Shown here: piece by piece, positions 37,813 to 47,170 of the stretch
Numbering within the stretch: position 1 is the first letter of the stretch
How the letters are laid out: the number at the start of each line of letters is the position of its first letter
From: Brevibacterium sp. HMSC07C04
GTDB taxonomy: Bacteria > Actinomycetota > Actinomycetes > Actinomycetales > Brevibacteriaceae
NCBI RefSeq assembly: GCF_001815905.1
Contig: NZ_KV823244.1
Location: forward strand, 1-64,000
Length of the DNA stretch: 64,000 bases
Reading direction: 5' to 3'
Translations under genes and position numbers: made by a program
Notes under the pieces: model-generated
Seen by the model: only the letters and a program-made list of their open reading frames with translations
Databases searched by the model: none
Told to the model about the DNA's origin: nothing

Positions 37813-39795
37813 ATGGCGGGGCTGATAGTGCGCGATGACATCGACGAAGTCCGCAGCCGCGTGCGCATAGACGACGTTGTCGGCGAATATGTCACTCTGC
37901 GCAGCGCGGGCGTCGACTCGATGAAGGGCCTGTGCCCCTTCCACGACGAGAAGACCCCGTCTTTCCACGTCAGGCCCAGCTCTGGCTACTACCACTGCTT
38001 CGGCTGCGGGGAAAGCGGCGACGCCTATACGTTCCTGCAGAAAATGGACGGCTGCACCTTCACGGAAGCAGTCGAACGGCTGGCCGAACGGGCCGGCGTA
38101 CAGCTGCGCTATGAAAAGGGCAGCGGACCGGACAGGCGCGAGGCGGGCCAGCGGGCCCGTCTGCTCGAAGCGCACAGAGAGGCCCAAGACTTCTTCCGGG
38201 CGAACATCCGCTCACCCGAAGCAGAAAAAGCGCGCCTCTACATGGCCGAGAGGGGCTTTGACGAAGAAGCGCTCACTTCCTTTGGTGTGGGCTATGCGCC
38301 GCGCGGCTGGGACAATCTCAGCAAGCACCTGCGCTCGCGGGGCTTCCTCGACAAAGAGCTGACTGCCGCAGGGCTTGCCGCAGAAGGCCGCCGAGGTGGA
38401 GTCTACGATCGCTTCCGAGGTCGGCTGATCTGGCCGATCCGCGATGTGACCGGCCGTGTGATCGGCTTTGGCGCGCGCAAGCTCTATGACGATGACGAAG
38501 GTCCGAAGTATCTCAACACCCCCGAAACTCCGCTCTATCGGAAGAATCAGGTTCTCTACGGCCTGGACCGGGCCAAGCGGGCAATCGCAAAGGAGGGCCG
38601 GGTGGTCGTCGTCGAAGGCTATACGGATGTCATGGCCGCCCACCTGGCGGGGATCGACTGTGCGATTGCCACCTGCGGTACGGCCTTTGGGGCGGAGCAC
38701 ACCAAGGTCATCCGCAGGCTGATGGGCGATGCCGCATCTAAAACAGGCGAAGTGATCTTCACCTTCGACGGCGACGAAGCCGGTCAGAAGGCAGCTCTTC
38801 GCGCATTCCGCGAAGACAGCGAATTCACTGCTGACACCTTCGTCGCGGTTGAGCGCTCGGGGCTCGACCCGGCGGACATCCGCCTGCGCAAGGGCGATGG
38901 TGCGCTGCGCGATCTCATTGACTCACGCCGACCGCTGTTTGAATTCGCACTGACCAAGGCAATCGCCGACTACGACCTCGACACCGTCGAAGGCCGCGTC
39001 AAGGCCCTGCGCGAAGCCGCGCCGATCGTCGCCTCGATCCGCGATCGCGGTATGCGCCCCGGCTATGAGCGGTGGCTCTCAGGCCGTCTGGGCATGACCT
39101 TTGACGAAGTTCGCGATGCCGTGCAGCGAGCCGGCACGGCGAACCGACAGGCCGCCCAACCGGGAAGAGACCGGGCCAACCGCAGCTGGGAGCAGCCAGT
39201 GGCTCGTGGGGGAGTGGGGCATACGAGTCACTATGCGAACCAGCAGCCCGGCCGCACGGAGGATCCGGGGCGGGCGCGGATTGCCAACGATGTTGAGTCC
39301 TATCAGCAGGAAATCGGCGGCACCGAGCAGGACTACACGGGTTTTCGCATTGAGCGCGGCGCGCTGCAGGTAGCTCTGCAGAAGCCCGATTTCATCAACG
39401 TCAAGCTGTTTGACCGGCTCAAACCGGAAGCGTTCAATGACGCTGGAAGCCGCGCTGTCTTCCAGGCCATGCAGGCGGCAGGCGGTATGGCGTGGGCAGT
39501 GCAGAACCCCCAGCACTGGCCGGAGCGCGTGATAGAAAACTGTGATGAACGGGCCAAGCAGATCGTGGCGGAACTGGTGGTGCGGCCCCTTCCGGCACAG
39601 AGGGAAGACGAGGTCGGGCGGTACTGCCGCTCCATTGTTGCCCGCCTTTTCGACAAGGACATTGTGCGCATTGCGGGACTGCTGCACTCGCAGCTTCTGC
39701 GCAGCGACCCAAATGACGGTGCGGCTTCTGCCAAACTGCTCGAACAGCTGCAGGTCCTTGAACGTCAGCGCGCCCGGCTGCGCCAGTACATGTGA
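37813..39795 (+). CDS. dnaG: DNA primase
   Basis: A 660-residue replication enzyme that makes RNA primers for DnaB-guided synthesis. The N-terminal zinc ribbon (CPFHDEKTPSFHV, then YYHCFGCGESGDAY) is followed by the RNA polymerase core with FGARKLYDDDEGPKYLNTPETP in segments, and a TOPRIM domain with VEGYTDVMAAHLAG and FDGDEAGQKAALRAF carrying the metal-binding acidic residues. A Gln/Arg/Gly-rich linker (about 450-500) leads to the C-terminal helicase-binding domain. The ATG at 37813 follows GGAGGAAGGG. It probably belongs with dgt upstream. Confidence 0.96.
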   Translation: MAGLIVRDDIDEVRSRVRIDDVVGEYVTLRSAGVDSMKGLCPFHDEKTPSFHVRPSSGYYHCFGCGESGDAYTFLQKMDGCTFTEAVERLAERAGVQLRYEKGSGPDRREAGQRARLLEAHREAQDFFRANIRSPEAEKARLYMAERGFDEEALTSFGVGYAPRGWDNLSKHLRSRGFLDKELTAAGLAAEGRRGGVYDRFRGRLIWPIRDVTGRVIGFGARKLYDDDEGPKYLNTPETPLYRKNQVLYGLDRAKRAIAKEGRVVVVEGYTDVMAAHLAGIDCAIATCGTAFGAEHTKVIRRLMGDAASKTGEVIFTFDGDEAGQKAALRAFREDSEFTADTFVAVERSGLDPADIRLRKGDGALRDLIDSRRPLFEFALTKAIADYDLDTVEGRVKALREAAPIVASIRDRGMRPGYERWLSGRLGMTFDEVRDAVQRAGTANRQAAQPGRDRANRSWEQPVARGGVGHTSHYANQQPGRTEDPGRARIANDVESYQQEIGGTEQDYTGFRIERGALQVALQKPDFINVKLFDRLKPEAFNDAGSRAVFQAMQAAGGMAWAVQNPQHWPERVIENCDERAKQIVAELVVRPLPAQREDEVGRYCRSIVARLFDKDIVRIAGLLHSQLLRSDPNDGAASAKLLEQLQVLERQRARLRQYM

Positions 39796-39872
39796 AACAG
39801 CCCGCACACCCGTCAGGTCTAGGCGGTCCCTCAGTCCCGCTGTGCGCTGCCGCGTGCTGGGGCCTGCAGGCT

Positions 39873-40484
39873 TCAGCTGATGAGCCCGAGTTCGCGGGCT
39901 CTTTTCGCGGCGGCGGTCCGGTTGTCCACGCCGAGTTTGTCGAAAATGCGGCTGACGTGGGTTTTCACGGTTGCCAGAGAAATGAACAGCTCGCCGGCGA
40001 TGTCGCTGTTGGTGCGTCCTGCTGCCAGCAGACGGACAATCTCAGTTTCTCGCTCAGACAGTTCGCTGTGCGCCACGCGAGTGCGCTGCATCAGGGCGGT
40101 CGCGGCAGCATCGGACATGACCGGTTGGCCCGCGGCTGCGCGGCGGATGCCGTCGAGCAGGGTATCCGCCGGGGAGTCCTTGAGCAGATAGCCTGCCGCA
40201 CCGGCATCGACGGCCCGGTAGACCAGCGCCTGCGTGTCGAAAGTCGTCAGAATGAGCACCGGCGGGCCCTGCGGCAGCGCTTTGATCAGTTCAATGCCGT
40301 CACCGCCGGGCATCTGCAGGTCAGACACCACGAGGTCCACGTCGAAAGCGCGCAGACGGTTGAGCGCGTCTGAACCCGATTCAGCGACGTCGACAACATC
40401 AATGTCGTCCGCGCTGGAGATGACGGAGGCCAGGCCCGCGCGGACGACCGGGTGATCATCGACAAGAAGAACGCGTATCACCAT
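39873..40484 (-). CDS. LuxR/NarL-type response regulator
   Basis: A 203-residue two-component regulator. The receiver domain begins MVIRVLLVDDHPVVRAGLASVI with the acidic pair; the phosphoacceptor Asp is in DVDLVVSDLQMPGGDG (about residue 55). The Thr and Lys of the switch are in LTTFDT and YLLKDSP. A C-terminal LuxR helix-turn-helix (about 140-200, LSERETEIVRLLAAGRTNSDIAGELFIS) binds DNA. The start is taken at ATG 40484, behind GGAGGAATC, within the last codons of the sensor kinase gene (7-nt overlap). Target genes are unknown; its neighbours are not obviously controlled. Confidence 0.93.
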   Translation of the reverse strand: MVIRVLLVDDHPVVRAGLASVISSADDIDVVDVAESGSDALNRLRAFDVDLVVSDLQMPGGDGIELIKALPQGPPVLILTTFDTQALVYRAVDAGAAGYLLKDSPADTLLDGIRRAAAGQPVMSDAAATALMQRTRVAHSELSERETEIVRLLAAGRTNSDIAGELFISLATVKTHVSRIFDKLGVDNRTAAAKRARELGLIS

Positions 40485-41758
40485 GATTCCTCCTGCTGGG
40501 CCGGTGTGCTCCTCCACGTGGGCTGCTGTTCGCTCGGGGGCGCCGATGTGGCTGCCGGGCGGGCCAGCGAATCGCCTGTGATCGGCACGAATACGCTCAC
40601 TTCGGTGCCGGAGCCGGGGGTTGAGCGCAGAGTCATCGAACCGCCCAGCTCTTCCGTGCGCTCACTGAGCGAATTGAGCCCGTAGCCGAAGTGCTTGCCG
40701 GCAAAGCCCCTGCCGTTGTCAACAACATCGAGGCTGACAGCCGAACCCCAGTAGTGCAGGGTCACGGACACATAGTCGGCCTCGGAATGCAGAAGGGCAT
40801 TCGACAGAAGAGACTGCCCTGCCCGCGAGAAGAAATACTCCAGAGACGGCGCCAGGCCGATCTTTGTGCCTTCAGTAGAGAAGGCTGCCCGCAGGGGAGT
40901 CCCGATTGCCGATGCGGCGGCTTCGACAGTGGTGCAGGCTTCGGCGAGTTCCGCCTCGGCAGAGCTTCCGCCCAGTTCTTCGCCGGCGAGGAAGCCGCGG
41001 ACGCTCGTGAGGCTCTGCGCGGCCGTGTTCTCAATTGTCCCCAGGTCGGCGTGCAGCGCCTGCGGTTCGCTTCGATTCTGACCGGCACGGGCAATGAGCA
41101 CAATGGACAGCAGGCTCTGGGCAATCGTGTCGTGGAACTCCGCGGCGACTTTCTGCCGCTCGGCCAGTCGACCCTCCTGCTGCTGAGACAGGGCCAGCTT
41201 CGCCTGGGCGGCGCGCAGCTCTTCGAATGCGGCCCGTGTGCGCACGGCTTCGTCGACGAGCTTCGCGTACACCGCCGAGATGGTGACGGCCACGATCGCC
41301 CCGACGATTGGGCCGATGACAACGCCGGGAGTGAACACCGAGTTCAGAACGCTGCTGCAGGCGATGACGGTGATCATCCCCACAATGGCGGCGGCAGCAG
41401 CAATCGGCGGCCACGCGTAGATGACGAGGAAGAACAGGGGGAAGGACACCCACACGAAACTCTCACTGGAGAGCGTCAGTCCGGCCCATAGAACGAGGAT
41501 GGAAGCAAGCCACCATGTGATCAGAGACCGAGGGTCGAAAGATGACTCTCCCTTGGCAAAGCGGATTTCGCTGAACGTCCCCACAAAGTACAGGCAGGCG
41601 GTGAACGCTGCTGTCAGAAGAATGCAGATGAGAGGCGCAAGCTGGGTCCGCTCGAGGAACGTGCGGACAATGCCGACACTCAGCAGAGCTGCGAAGCTCA
41701 AATGCAGAATAATGCGCAGCATCGAAAGAATGTGGGGAATAGAAGACTCTCGAGCCAT
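40478..41758 (-). CDS. Membrane sensor histidine kinase (HisKA_3/NarL type)
   Basis: A 426-residue kinase. Six or so hydrophobic helices (residues 12-165) form the sensor part without a large external loop, which suggests sensing within or at the membrane. The HisKA_3 dimerisation helix carries the phospho-His in ERQKVAAEFHDTIAQSLLS. The HATPase region (about 290-400) has an N-box-like LLSNALLHSEA and the G1 box DNGRGFAGKHFGYGLNSLSER. The C-terminal tail is Pro/Ser/Gln-rich. It overlaps its response regulator and is the first gene of this operon. The signal is unknown; this architecture is common in actinobacterial DesK-like pairs. Confidence 0.92.
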   Translation of the reverse strand: MARESSIPHILSMLRIILHLSFAALLSVGIVRTFLERTQLAPLICILLTAAFTACLYFVGTFSEIRFAKGESSFDPRSLITWWLASILVLWAGLTLSSESFVWVSFPLFFLVIYAWPPIAAAAAIVGMITVIACSSVLNSVFTPGVVIGPIVGAIVAVTISAVYAKLVDEAVRTRAAFEELRAAQAKLALSQQQEGRLAERQKVAAEFHDTIAQSLLSIVLIARAGQNRSEPQALHADLGTIENTAAQSLTSVRGFLAGEELGGSSAEAELAEACTTVEAAASAIGTPLRAAFSTEGTKIGLAPSLEYFFSRAGQSLLSNALLHSEADYVSVTLHYWGSAVSLDVVDNGRGFAGKHFGYGLNSLSERTEELGGSMTLRSTPGSGTEVSVFVPITGDSLARPAATSAPPSEQQPTWRSTPAQQEESW

Positions 41759-41852
41759 GGCTCAAGAATACGGGAGCGGCATGTGAGCTGACCGGTGCGT
41801 GTGGGGCAGCGGGCTTTCAGTCCGGGCTTCGATATATGTGTGGCGGCAGAAA

Positions 41853-41887
41853 TTGCAGTTGATGCAAGTTTGCAGTGACTGCATAAT
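41853..41887 (+). promoter_or_regulatory. Promoter and twin operators of the TetR/DHA2 operon
   Basis: A -35 TTGATG (41859-41864) and -10 CATAAT (41882-41887) are separated by exactly 17 bp. A dyad TTGCA-N5-TGCAA (41853-41867) covers the -35. A perfect 13-bp dyad TGCAGT-G-ACTGCA (41871-41883) runs into the -10. The -10 lies 7 nt before GTG 41895. The layout predicts autorepression. Confidence 0.68.
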
Positions 41888-41894
41888 AGTGAGT

Positions 41895-42515
41895 GTGACT
41901 GAACAGGATTCGCTTCGCGTGCGCAAACAGAACGCCACTCGATCGGCGCTCCACGCTGCCGCCGTCGACCTCGTCTACGCAGAGTCCTTGGAAAAGGTGA
42001 CCACCGCGCAGATTGCCCAGACCGCAGGCGTGTCACCGCGCACGTTCTTCAACTACTTCGAAACAAAAGAAGACGCCATCGTCGGCATCAGCGATCAGAC
42101 CCTCAATCCGCAGCGGCTGGCTGAGTATGTGTCGGACTGCCCGCCGAAGGGCAGCCCGCTGGAGGACGTGTCGGCGGTGATGCGCTCGGTGTACAGCCGC
42201 ATCGGCGGTGACGCGGTGGACAGAGACAAGCGCAAAGCGGTGCTGCGTCGCTATCCGATGCTGGTTCGGCGCAATGTGGAGATTGCCCGCGGCATTGAAA
42301 TACATCTGGCCGAGCAGATAGCCGACCGTGTTGAAAGCCTCGGAGTGCAGCTGCCCGACGGTGACCGCACGGTTGTGGGGCGCATGATCATCCGCGTGTG
42401 CTCTGTGCCCCTGGCTCTTGCCTATCAGCTCAGCGGTGAGAGCCAGGAAGAATTCGACCGGGCGTTTGCCGACACGGTTGCACTGTGCGGACAGCTTTTG
42501 GAAAGGATGAAATGA
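41895..42515 (+). CDS. TetR-family transcriptional regulator of the adjacent efflux pump
   Basis: A 206-residue repressor. The HTH (residues 12-58) includes AVDLVYAESLEKVTTAQIAQTAGVSPRTFFNYFETKEDAI (split by the turn). The C-terminal ligand domain has no recognisable specificity. The leaderless GTG at 41895 lies 7 nt after CATAAT. The stop overlaps the ATG of the MFS gene (ATGA, 42512-42515), so repressor and pump are made from one message. Two dyads over its promoter are probable binding sites, and inducer is probably a pump substrate. Confidence 0.9.
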   Translation: MTEQDSLRVRKQNATRSALHAAAVDLVYAESLEKVTTAQIAQTAGVSPRTFFNYFETKEDAIVGISDQTLNPQRLAEYVSDCPPKGSPLEDVSAVMRSVYSRIGGDAVDRDKRKAVLRRYPMLVRRNVEIARGIEIHLAEQIADRVESLGVQLPDGDRTVVGRMIIRVCSVPLALAYQLSGESQEEFDRAFADTVALCGQLLERMK

Positions 42516-44164
42516 CCGACGACACTGCTGTAGCTGCCGCTGAAGATTCCGGCAGCGCAATCGGCGCCGATGCCGGTGAGGACTCTGCTGAGAGCATGTC
42601 GCGCGGTGCCGTGCTGTGGGTGTTTGTCGGCCTGCTCGTGGCGATGTTCATGTTCTCGCTGAACCAGACGGTTCTGGCAACGGCGCTGCCGACCATCGTG
42701 GGAGAACTCGACGGCTGGGACAGCATGCTGTGGGTCTCAACCGCGTTTATGCTCGCTTCAACCGCGACAATGCCGGCGTACGGCAAAATCGGCGACCTGT
42801 TCGGCCGCAAGCCGCTGTTCATCGTGGCGATTTCGGTTTTCATCCTGGGGTCCGTCATCGCCCTGTTCGCCGACTCGATGGCCATGCTGATCACCGGACG
42901 GGTTTTTCAGGGACTCGGCGGGGGAGGACTCATGACGCTTTCGCAGGCGATCATCGCAACGATCGTGCCGGCGCGCAGCCGCGGCAAGTACATGGGGATC
43001 ATGGGCTCGGCCTTTGCCGTGTCGTCTGTTGCCGGGCCGCTGTTGGGCGGTTGGATCACCGAGGGCCCGGGGTGGCGGTGGGCTTTTGCCATCAACCTGC
43101 CCTTGGGTGCCCTGGCTCTTCTGACAGCTGTCTTCCTGCTGAAGCTCCCGCACCAAAAGGCGGCCCAGCGGCCCCACATTGACGGCGGCGGGATGATGCT
43201 CATCGTGGTCTTCACCACGTGCCTCGTGCTGCTGTCAGCCTGGGGCGGTCACCAGTACGCGTGGACGGATCCGGTCATCATCGGCTTGGGTGCTGCGTCA
43301 TTGATCTCAGCGGCGGTCTTCGTGTTCGTCGAATGCAGAGTCACCGAGCCGATCGTGCCCATGTCCCTGTTCGCTGATCGCAATTTCACACTGTGCACGA
43401 TCGCGGGTGTCTTCATCGGCGTGGCCATGTTCGGCGTCCTGTCGTATATGCCGACCTACCTGCAGATGGTGCACGGTGTCGAAGCAGCGCGTGCGGGACT
43501 GATGATGACCCCGATGATGGGCTGTGTGCTCATTGTGTCGACGTCAATCGGCTTTGTCGTTTCCCGCTGGGGCCGCTACAAGATCTATCCGATCATCGGT
43601 GCTGTCGTCATGGGAACAGCGCTGTTCTTCATGTCGCGCATGCACCCGGATGATCCCGCTGTCATTCCCATTGCCGAACTGGCAATGCTGGGTGCGGGAA
43701 TCGGGCTGTCAATGCAGCTGCTGGTGTTGATTGTGCAGAACTCTTTTCCGGTGAGCATGGTCGGCACTGCAACAGCGTCGAATAACTTCTTCCGCCAGAT
43801 CGGCGCGACCTTGGGCATGTCGGTCATCGGATCGGTGTTCACTGCCAGGCTCATGGCGAACCTCGCCGAATCCCTTCCCGTCAAGGCGAAGGGTGCGGCA
43901 GACGCTTCGGCTCAGCTGACTCCGGCAAAAGCGGCTGAACTTCCCGCACCCGTTCACGATGCGGTCATCGCGTCCTACAACGACGCTTTGGTGCCGATCT
44001 TCCTGTGGGTAGTTCCGCTGCTGGCCATTGCGGCGGTGATTCTGCTGTTCGTCAAAGAGATTCCACTGGCCACACGGGTCGGCCAGCAGGGGAAGACGCG
44101 CACCACCCTGGGCGACAGCGCAGAGGTGGGCTCCGCCTCGTCGGCTTCGGCAGGTGCGCACTAG
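42512..44164 (+). CDS. DHA2-family MFS multidrug efflux transporter (EmrB/QacA type)
   Basis: A 550-residue 14-helix drug:H+ antiporter. Motif A is MPAYGKIGDLFGRKPLF; motif C-like GSAFAVSSVAGPLLGGWI; the acidic FSLNQTVLATALPTIVGEL in helix 1 is typical of EmrB/QacA. An acidic, Ala-rich cytoplasmic start (about 30 residues) precedes helix 1, and a Ser/Ala tail ends the protein. The ATG overlaps the TetR stop. The substrate is unknown; toxic cations, dyes or fluoroquinolone-type molecules are usual for the family. Confidence 0.9.
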   Translation: MTDDTAVAAAEDSGSAIGADAGEDSAESMSRGAVLWVFVGLLVAMFMFSLNQTVLATALPTIVGELDGWDSMLWVSTAFMLASTATMPAYGKIGDLFGRKPLFIVAISVFILGSVIALFADSMAMLITGRVFQGLGGGGLMTLSQAIIATIVPARSRGKYMGIMGSAFAVSSVAGPLLGGWITEGPGWRWAFAINLPLGALALLTAVFLLKLPHQKAAQRPHIDGGGMMLIVVFTTCLVLLSAWGGHQYAWTDPVIIGLGAASLISAAVFVFVECRVTEPIVPMSLFADRNFTLCTIAGVFIGVAMFGVLSYMPTYLQMVHGVEAARAGLMMTPMMGCVLIVSTSIGFVVSRWGRYKIYPIIGAVVMGTALFFMSRMHPDDPAVIPIAELAMLGAGIGLSMQLLVLIVQNSFPVSMVGTATASNNFFRQIGATLGMSVIGSVFTARLMANLAESLPVKAKGAADASAQLTPAKAAELPAPVHDAVIASYNDALVPIFLWVVPLLAIAAVILLFVKEIPLATRVGQQGKTRTTLGDSAEVGSASSASAGAH

Positions 44165-44170
44165 CCGGAA

Positions 44171-44200
44171 GTCGGCGCGCACCCAGCCGAAATCGCCGAC
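44171..44200. terminator. Weak candidate terminator between MFS and glpK genes
   Basis: GTCGGCG (44171-44177) and CGCCGAC (44194-44200) could form a 7-bp stem with a 16-nt loop between convergent genes. The stem is short and lacks a T-run. Confidence 0.35.
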
Positions 44201-44213
44201 GGAACCCACGCCC

Positions 44214-45689
44214 TCAAACCCAGCCGAGGGAGCGCTCGACCGCCTGAGACCAGCGGGTCATCCGGGCCTGTGCCCAGTCGCGATCACGCTCGGGCTGGAA
44301 CGTGCGGTCGGCTGACCACAGCTCGGTGAGTTCATCAAGATTCGAATAGAGGCCGCAGCCGAGTCCCGCTGCAAACGCAGCGCCCAAAGCAGTCGATTCC
44401 GAGGTGGAGGACCGGATGACCGGAGTGCCCAGGAGGTCTGCCTGGAACTGCATGAGCAGATCATTCAGACTCATACCGCCATCGGCGCGGATTTCGCTGA
44501 TGTCGTAGCCCGAATCGGCCCGCATGGCGGCGAGCACTTCCGCAGTCTGATAGGCGGTTGACTCTAAGGCGGCTCGGGCAATGTGCCCGCGACCGGCAAA
44601 GCGGGTCAGCCCCACCAGAACACCCCGTGCATCGGGCCGCCAGTGCGGAGCCAGCAGACCGGAGAAAGCCGGAACCAGGTAGACATCGCCGTTGTCGCTG
44701 ACAGAGCGAGCCAGCAATTCGATTTCATCCGAGGACTGCACCAGGCCCAAGTTGTCGCGCAGCCACTGGATGAGCGATCCCGCCACCGCAATAGAGCCTT
44801 CCAGCGCGTAGGTCAGCTGACTGCCTTCGTGACCGTAGGCGACGGTCGATACGAGTCCGCTGTCAGAACTCGGGATGTCGGTGCCGGTATTGGTCAGCAG
44901 AAAACCGCCCGTGCCGTAGGTGTTCTTGGTATCACCGGGACGGTAACAGCACTGGCCGAACGCGGCCGCCTGCTGGTCGCCCAGAACACCGGTGATCGGC
45001 GTGCCGCGCAGCAGCTGGCCCTCAGAGACCTCACCAAAGAAGCCCACCGACGGCTTGATCTCCGGCAGTATCACCCGCGGAATTCCTGTGAGCTCGAGCA
45101 TCCTGTCGGACCACTGGCCGGTGCGCAGATCCATGAGCATGGTGCGCGAAGCGTTCGTGACGTCCGTTGCGTGCACTCCGCCGGTCAGATTCCAGATCAG
45201 CCACGAATCGATCGTGCCGAAGGCCAGTTCCCCAGCTTCGGCACGGGCTCGAAGACCGTCGTCCTCGCGCAGCATCCACATGAGCTTGACGGCTGAAAAA
45301 TACGTGTTGACGGGCAGGCCCGTGATGGCGCGGCTTTCATCAGTGTGCTCGGTGAGCGTTTCGGCGATGTCGGTGCCCCGTCCGTCCTGCCAGACAATCG
45401 CCGGACCCACGGGAGCACCTGTCTGTCTGTCCCACAGGACCGTGGTTTCGCGCTGATTGGTGATTCCGACGGCGCGAATATCGTCCTTTGTGAGACGAGC
45501 GCGGCCCAAAGCCGCGCCGATCACCTGGCTGGAGGTCAGCCAGATCTCCTGGGCGTCGTGTTCGACCCAGCCGGGCTGCGGGAAGCTTTGGGTGAATTCG
45601 CTGGACGCAGAAGCGACCGTGCGGCCATCTTCGGAAAAGATGACCGCACGGGTGCTCGTCGTCCCCTCATCGAGGGCGAGCAGATACAT
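44214..45689 (-). CDS. glpK: Glycerol kinase
   Basis: A 491-residue FGGY-family kinase that phosphorylates glycerol to sn-glycerol-3-phosphate. Phosphate-binding ALDEGTTSTRAVIF begins the protein (residues 5-18). VGITNQRETTVLWDRQTG and IVWQDGRGTD are substrate-site blocks, and YGTGGFLLTNTG binds ATP. It lies 2 nt after the stop of a GAPDH gene on the same strand and is the second cistron of that operon. No glycerol facilitator or glycerol-3-phosphate dehydrogenase is present nearby. Confidence 0.96.
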   Translation of the reverse strand: MYLLALDEGTTSTRAVIFSEDGRTVASASSEFTQSFPQPGWVEHDAQEIWLTSSQVIGAALGRARLTKDDIRAVGITNQRETTVLWDRQTGAPVGPAIVWQDGRGTDIAETLTEHTDESRAITGLPVNTYFSAVKLMWMLREDDGLRARAEAGELAFGTIDSWLIWNLTGGVHATDVTNASRTMLMDLRTGQWSDRMLELTGIPRVILPEIKPSVGFFGEVSEGQLLRGTPITGVLGDQQAAAFGQCCYRPGDTKNTYGTGGFLLTNTGTDIPSSDSGLVSTVAYGHEGSQLTYALEGSIAVAGSLIQWLRDNLGLVQSSDEIELLARSVSDNGDVYLVPAFSGLLAPHWRPDARGVLVGLTRFAGRGHIARAALESTAYQTAEVLAAMRADSGYDISEIRADGGMSLNDLLMQFQADLLGTPVIRSSTSESTALGAAFAAGLGCGLYSNLDELTELWSADRTFQPERDRDWAQARMTRWSQAVERSLGWV

Positions 45690-45691
45690 GA

Positions 45692-47131
45692 TCAGTCGTT
45701 GCCGGGCAGCGAAGGGGCCTGAACTCCGGCCATAACGGCGAGGCAGCGGACAACCTGCCAGGAGTAGCCGTACTCGTTGTCATACCAGATGTAGACGACA
45801 GCGCGGTCGCCGTCGACAATCGTGGCCAGACCGTCGACGATGCCGGCACGGTGAGAGCCCACGAAGTCAGTCGAGACGACTTCGGGACTTGCGATGTAGT
45901 CAATCTGGTTGCGCAATGGCGAATCCAGCGAAACATCGCGCAGGTGGGTGTTGAGTTCGTCCTTGGTGGTGGCCTTGTCCAGGTTGAGGTTGAGGATGGC
46001 CATCGAAACGTTCGGGGTGGGAACGCGGATGGCGTTGCCGGACAGTTTGCCCTCCAGTTCCGGCAGGGCCTTGGCTACGGCCTTTGCGGCACCGGTTTCG
46101 GTCAGAACCATGTTGAGGCCGGCTGCGCGGCCGCGGCGTGCTCCCTTGTGGAAGTTGTCGATGAGGTTCTGGTCGTTGGTGAACGCGTGCACGGTTTCCA
46201 CGTGCCCGTTGCGGATGCCGAAGCTGTCGTTGATGACCTTCAGCGTGGGCGTGATGGCGTTGGTGGTGCACGATGCCGCCGACAGGATGGTGTCGGAGTC
46301 TTCAATGTCTGCGGTGTTGACGCCGTAGACGATGTTCTTGATATCGCCCTTGCCCGGTGCGGTGAGGATGACCTTGCTGACGCCCTTGGACTTCAGGTGC
46401 TGGTTGAGCCCAGCTTCGTCACGCCACACACCGGTGTTGTCGACGATGATGGCGTCGTTGATGCCGTAGGCGGTGTAGTCGACGCTTGCGGGGTCCGACG
46501 AGTAGATGACGTTGATGAGAACGCCGTTGGCCTGAATGGTGCTGTTTTCTTCGTCGACGACGATGTTGCCGTCGAATTTGCCGTGCACAGAGTCGCGACG
46601 CAGCAGCGAGGCGCGCTTGATGATGTCGTCGTCAGAGCCCTTGCGGACCACGATGGCGCGCAGGTTCAGCCCGTTGCCGCCTGCCTGCTGAACGAGGATG
46701 CGGGCCAGCAGACGGCCGATCCGCCCGAAGCCGTACAGCACGACGTCACGCGGAGCCGGCGACTTTCCGGCCTTGCCGACAGCGTCAGCCAGTTCGCCCC
46801 GGAGGTATTCTTCGAGGCTGCTGCTCTGTGCCTGAAAGCCGGAGGTCAGGCGGCCCAGATCGATGGTGCTTTCACCCAGATCGAGGGTTTCGAGGACGCC
46901 TGCGACTTCAGCTGCGGTGCTGAGGTCAAGTTCGACGCCGTTATTGTGGTGTCGCGCGTAGCGGGCGGCCTTGATGATGCCGTTGACCGATTTGTTCTGC
47001 AGAGTCCGACCGAAGATGGTCAGCTGTACGCGGTTGTTGCGGTAGAGGCGGCCGACAGCGGGAAGAAGCTGTTCGGCGGCTTCTGCTTTCGCATTCCATT
47101 CGCTCAGGCGCTTCTCGGTAAGCTCACTCAC
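45692..47131 (-). CDS. Long-type glyceraldehyde-3-phosphate dehydrogenase (GapB-like)
   Basis: A 479-residue GAPDH with an N-terminal extension of about 130 residues before the NAD(P) motif YGFGRIGRLLARI. The catalytic Cys is C288 in SAASCTTNAITPTL, with HAFTNDQNLIDN and RAAGLNMVLTETGAAKAV following. This long form matches Corynebacterium GapB (about 480 residues), which serves gluconeogenesis with NADP preference, rather than the 334-residue glycolytic GapA. The GTG start has AAGGAAGGA upstream. A minus-strand TAGAAT (47173-47168) is a plausible -10 and overlaps the stop codon of the upstream glycosylase gene. It is cotranscribed with glpK. Confidence 0.9.
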   Translation of the reverse strand: MSELTEKRLSEWNAKAEAAEQLLPAVGRLYRNNRVQLTIFGRTLQNKSVNGIIKAARYARHHNNGVELDLSTAAEVAGVLETLDLGESTIDLGRLTSGFQAQSSSLEEYLRGELADAVGKAGKSPAPRDVVLYGFGRIGRLLARILVQQAGGNGLNLRAIVVRKGSDDDIIKRASLLRRDSVHGKFDGNIVVDEENSTIQANGVLINVIYSSDPASVDYTAYGINDAIIVDNTGVWRDEAGLNQHLKSKGVSKVILTAPGKGDIKNIVYGVNTADIEDSDTILSAASCTTNAITPTLKVINDSFGIRNGHVETVHAFTNDQNLIDNFHKGARRGRAAGLNMVLTETGAAKAVAKALPELEGKLSGNAIRVPTPNVSMAILNLNLDKATTKDELNTHLRDVSLDSPLRNQIDYIASPEVVSTDFVGSHRAGIVDGLATIVDGDRAVVYIWYDNEYGYSWQVVRCLAVMAGVQAPSLPGND

Positions 47132-47170
47132 CCTGGGGGTTCCTTCCTTTGGCTGATAATCGGGATCATT

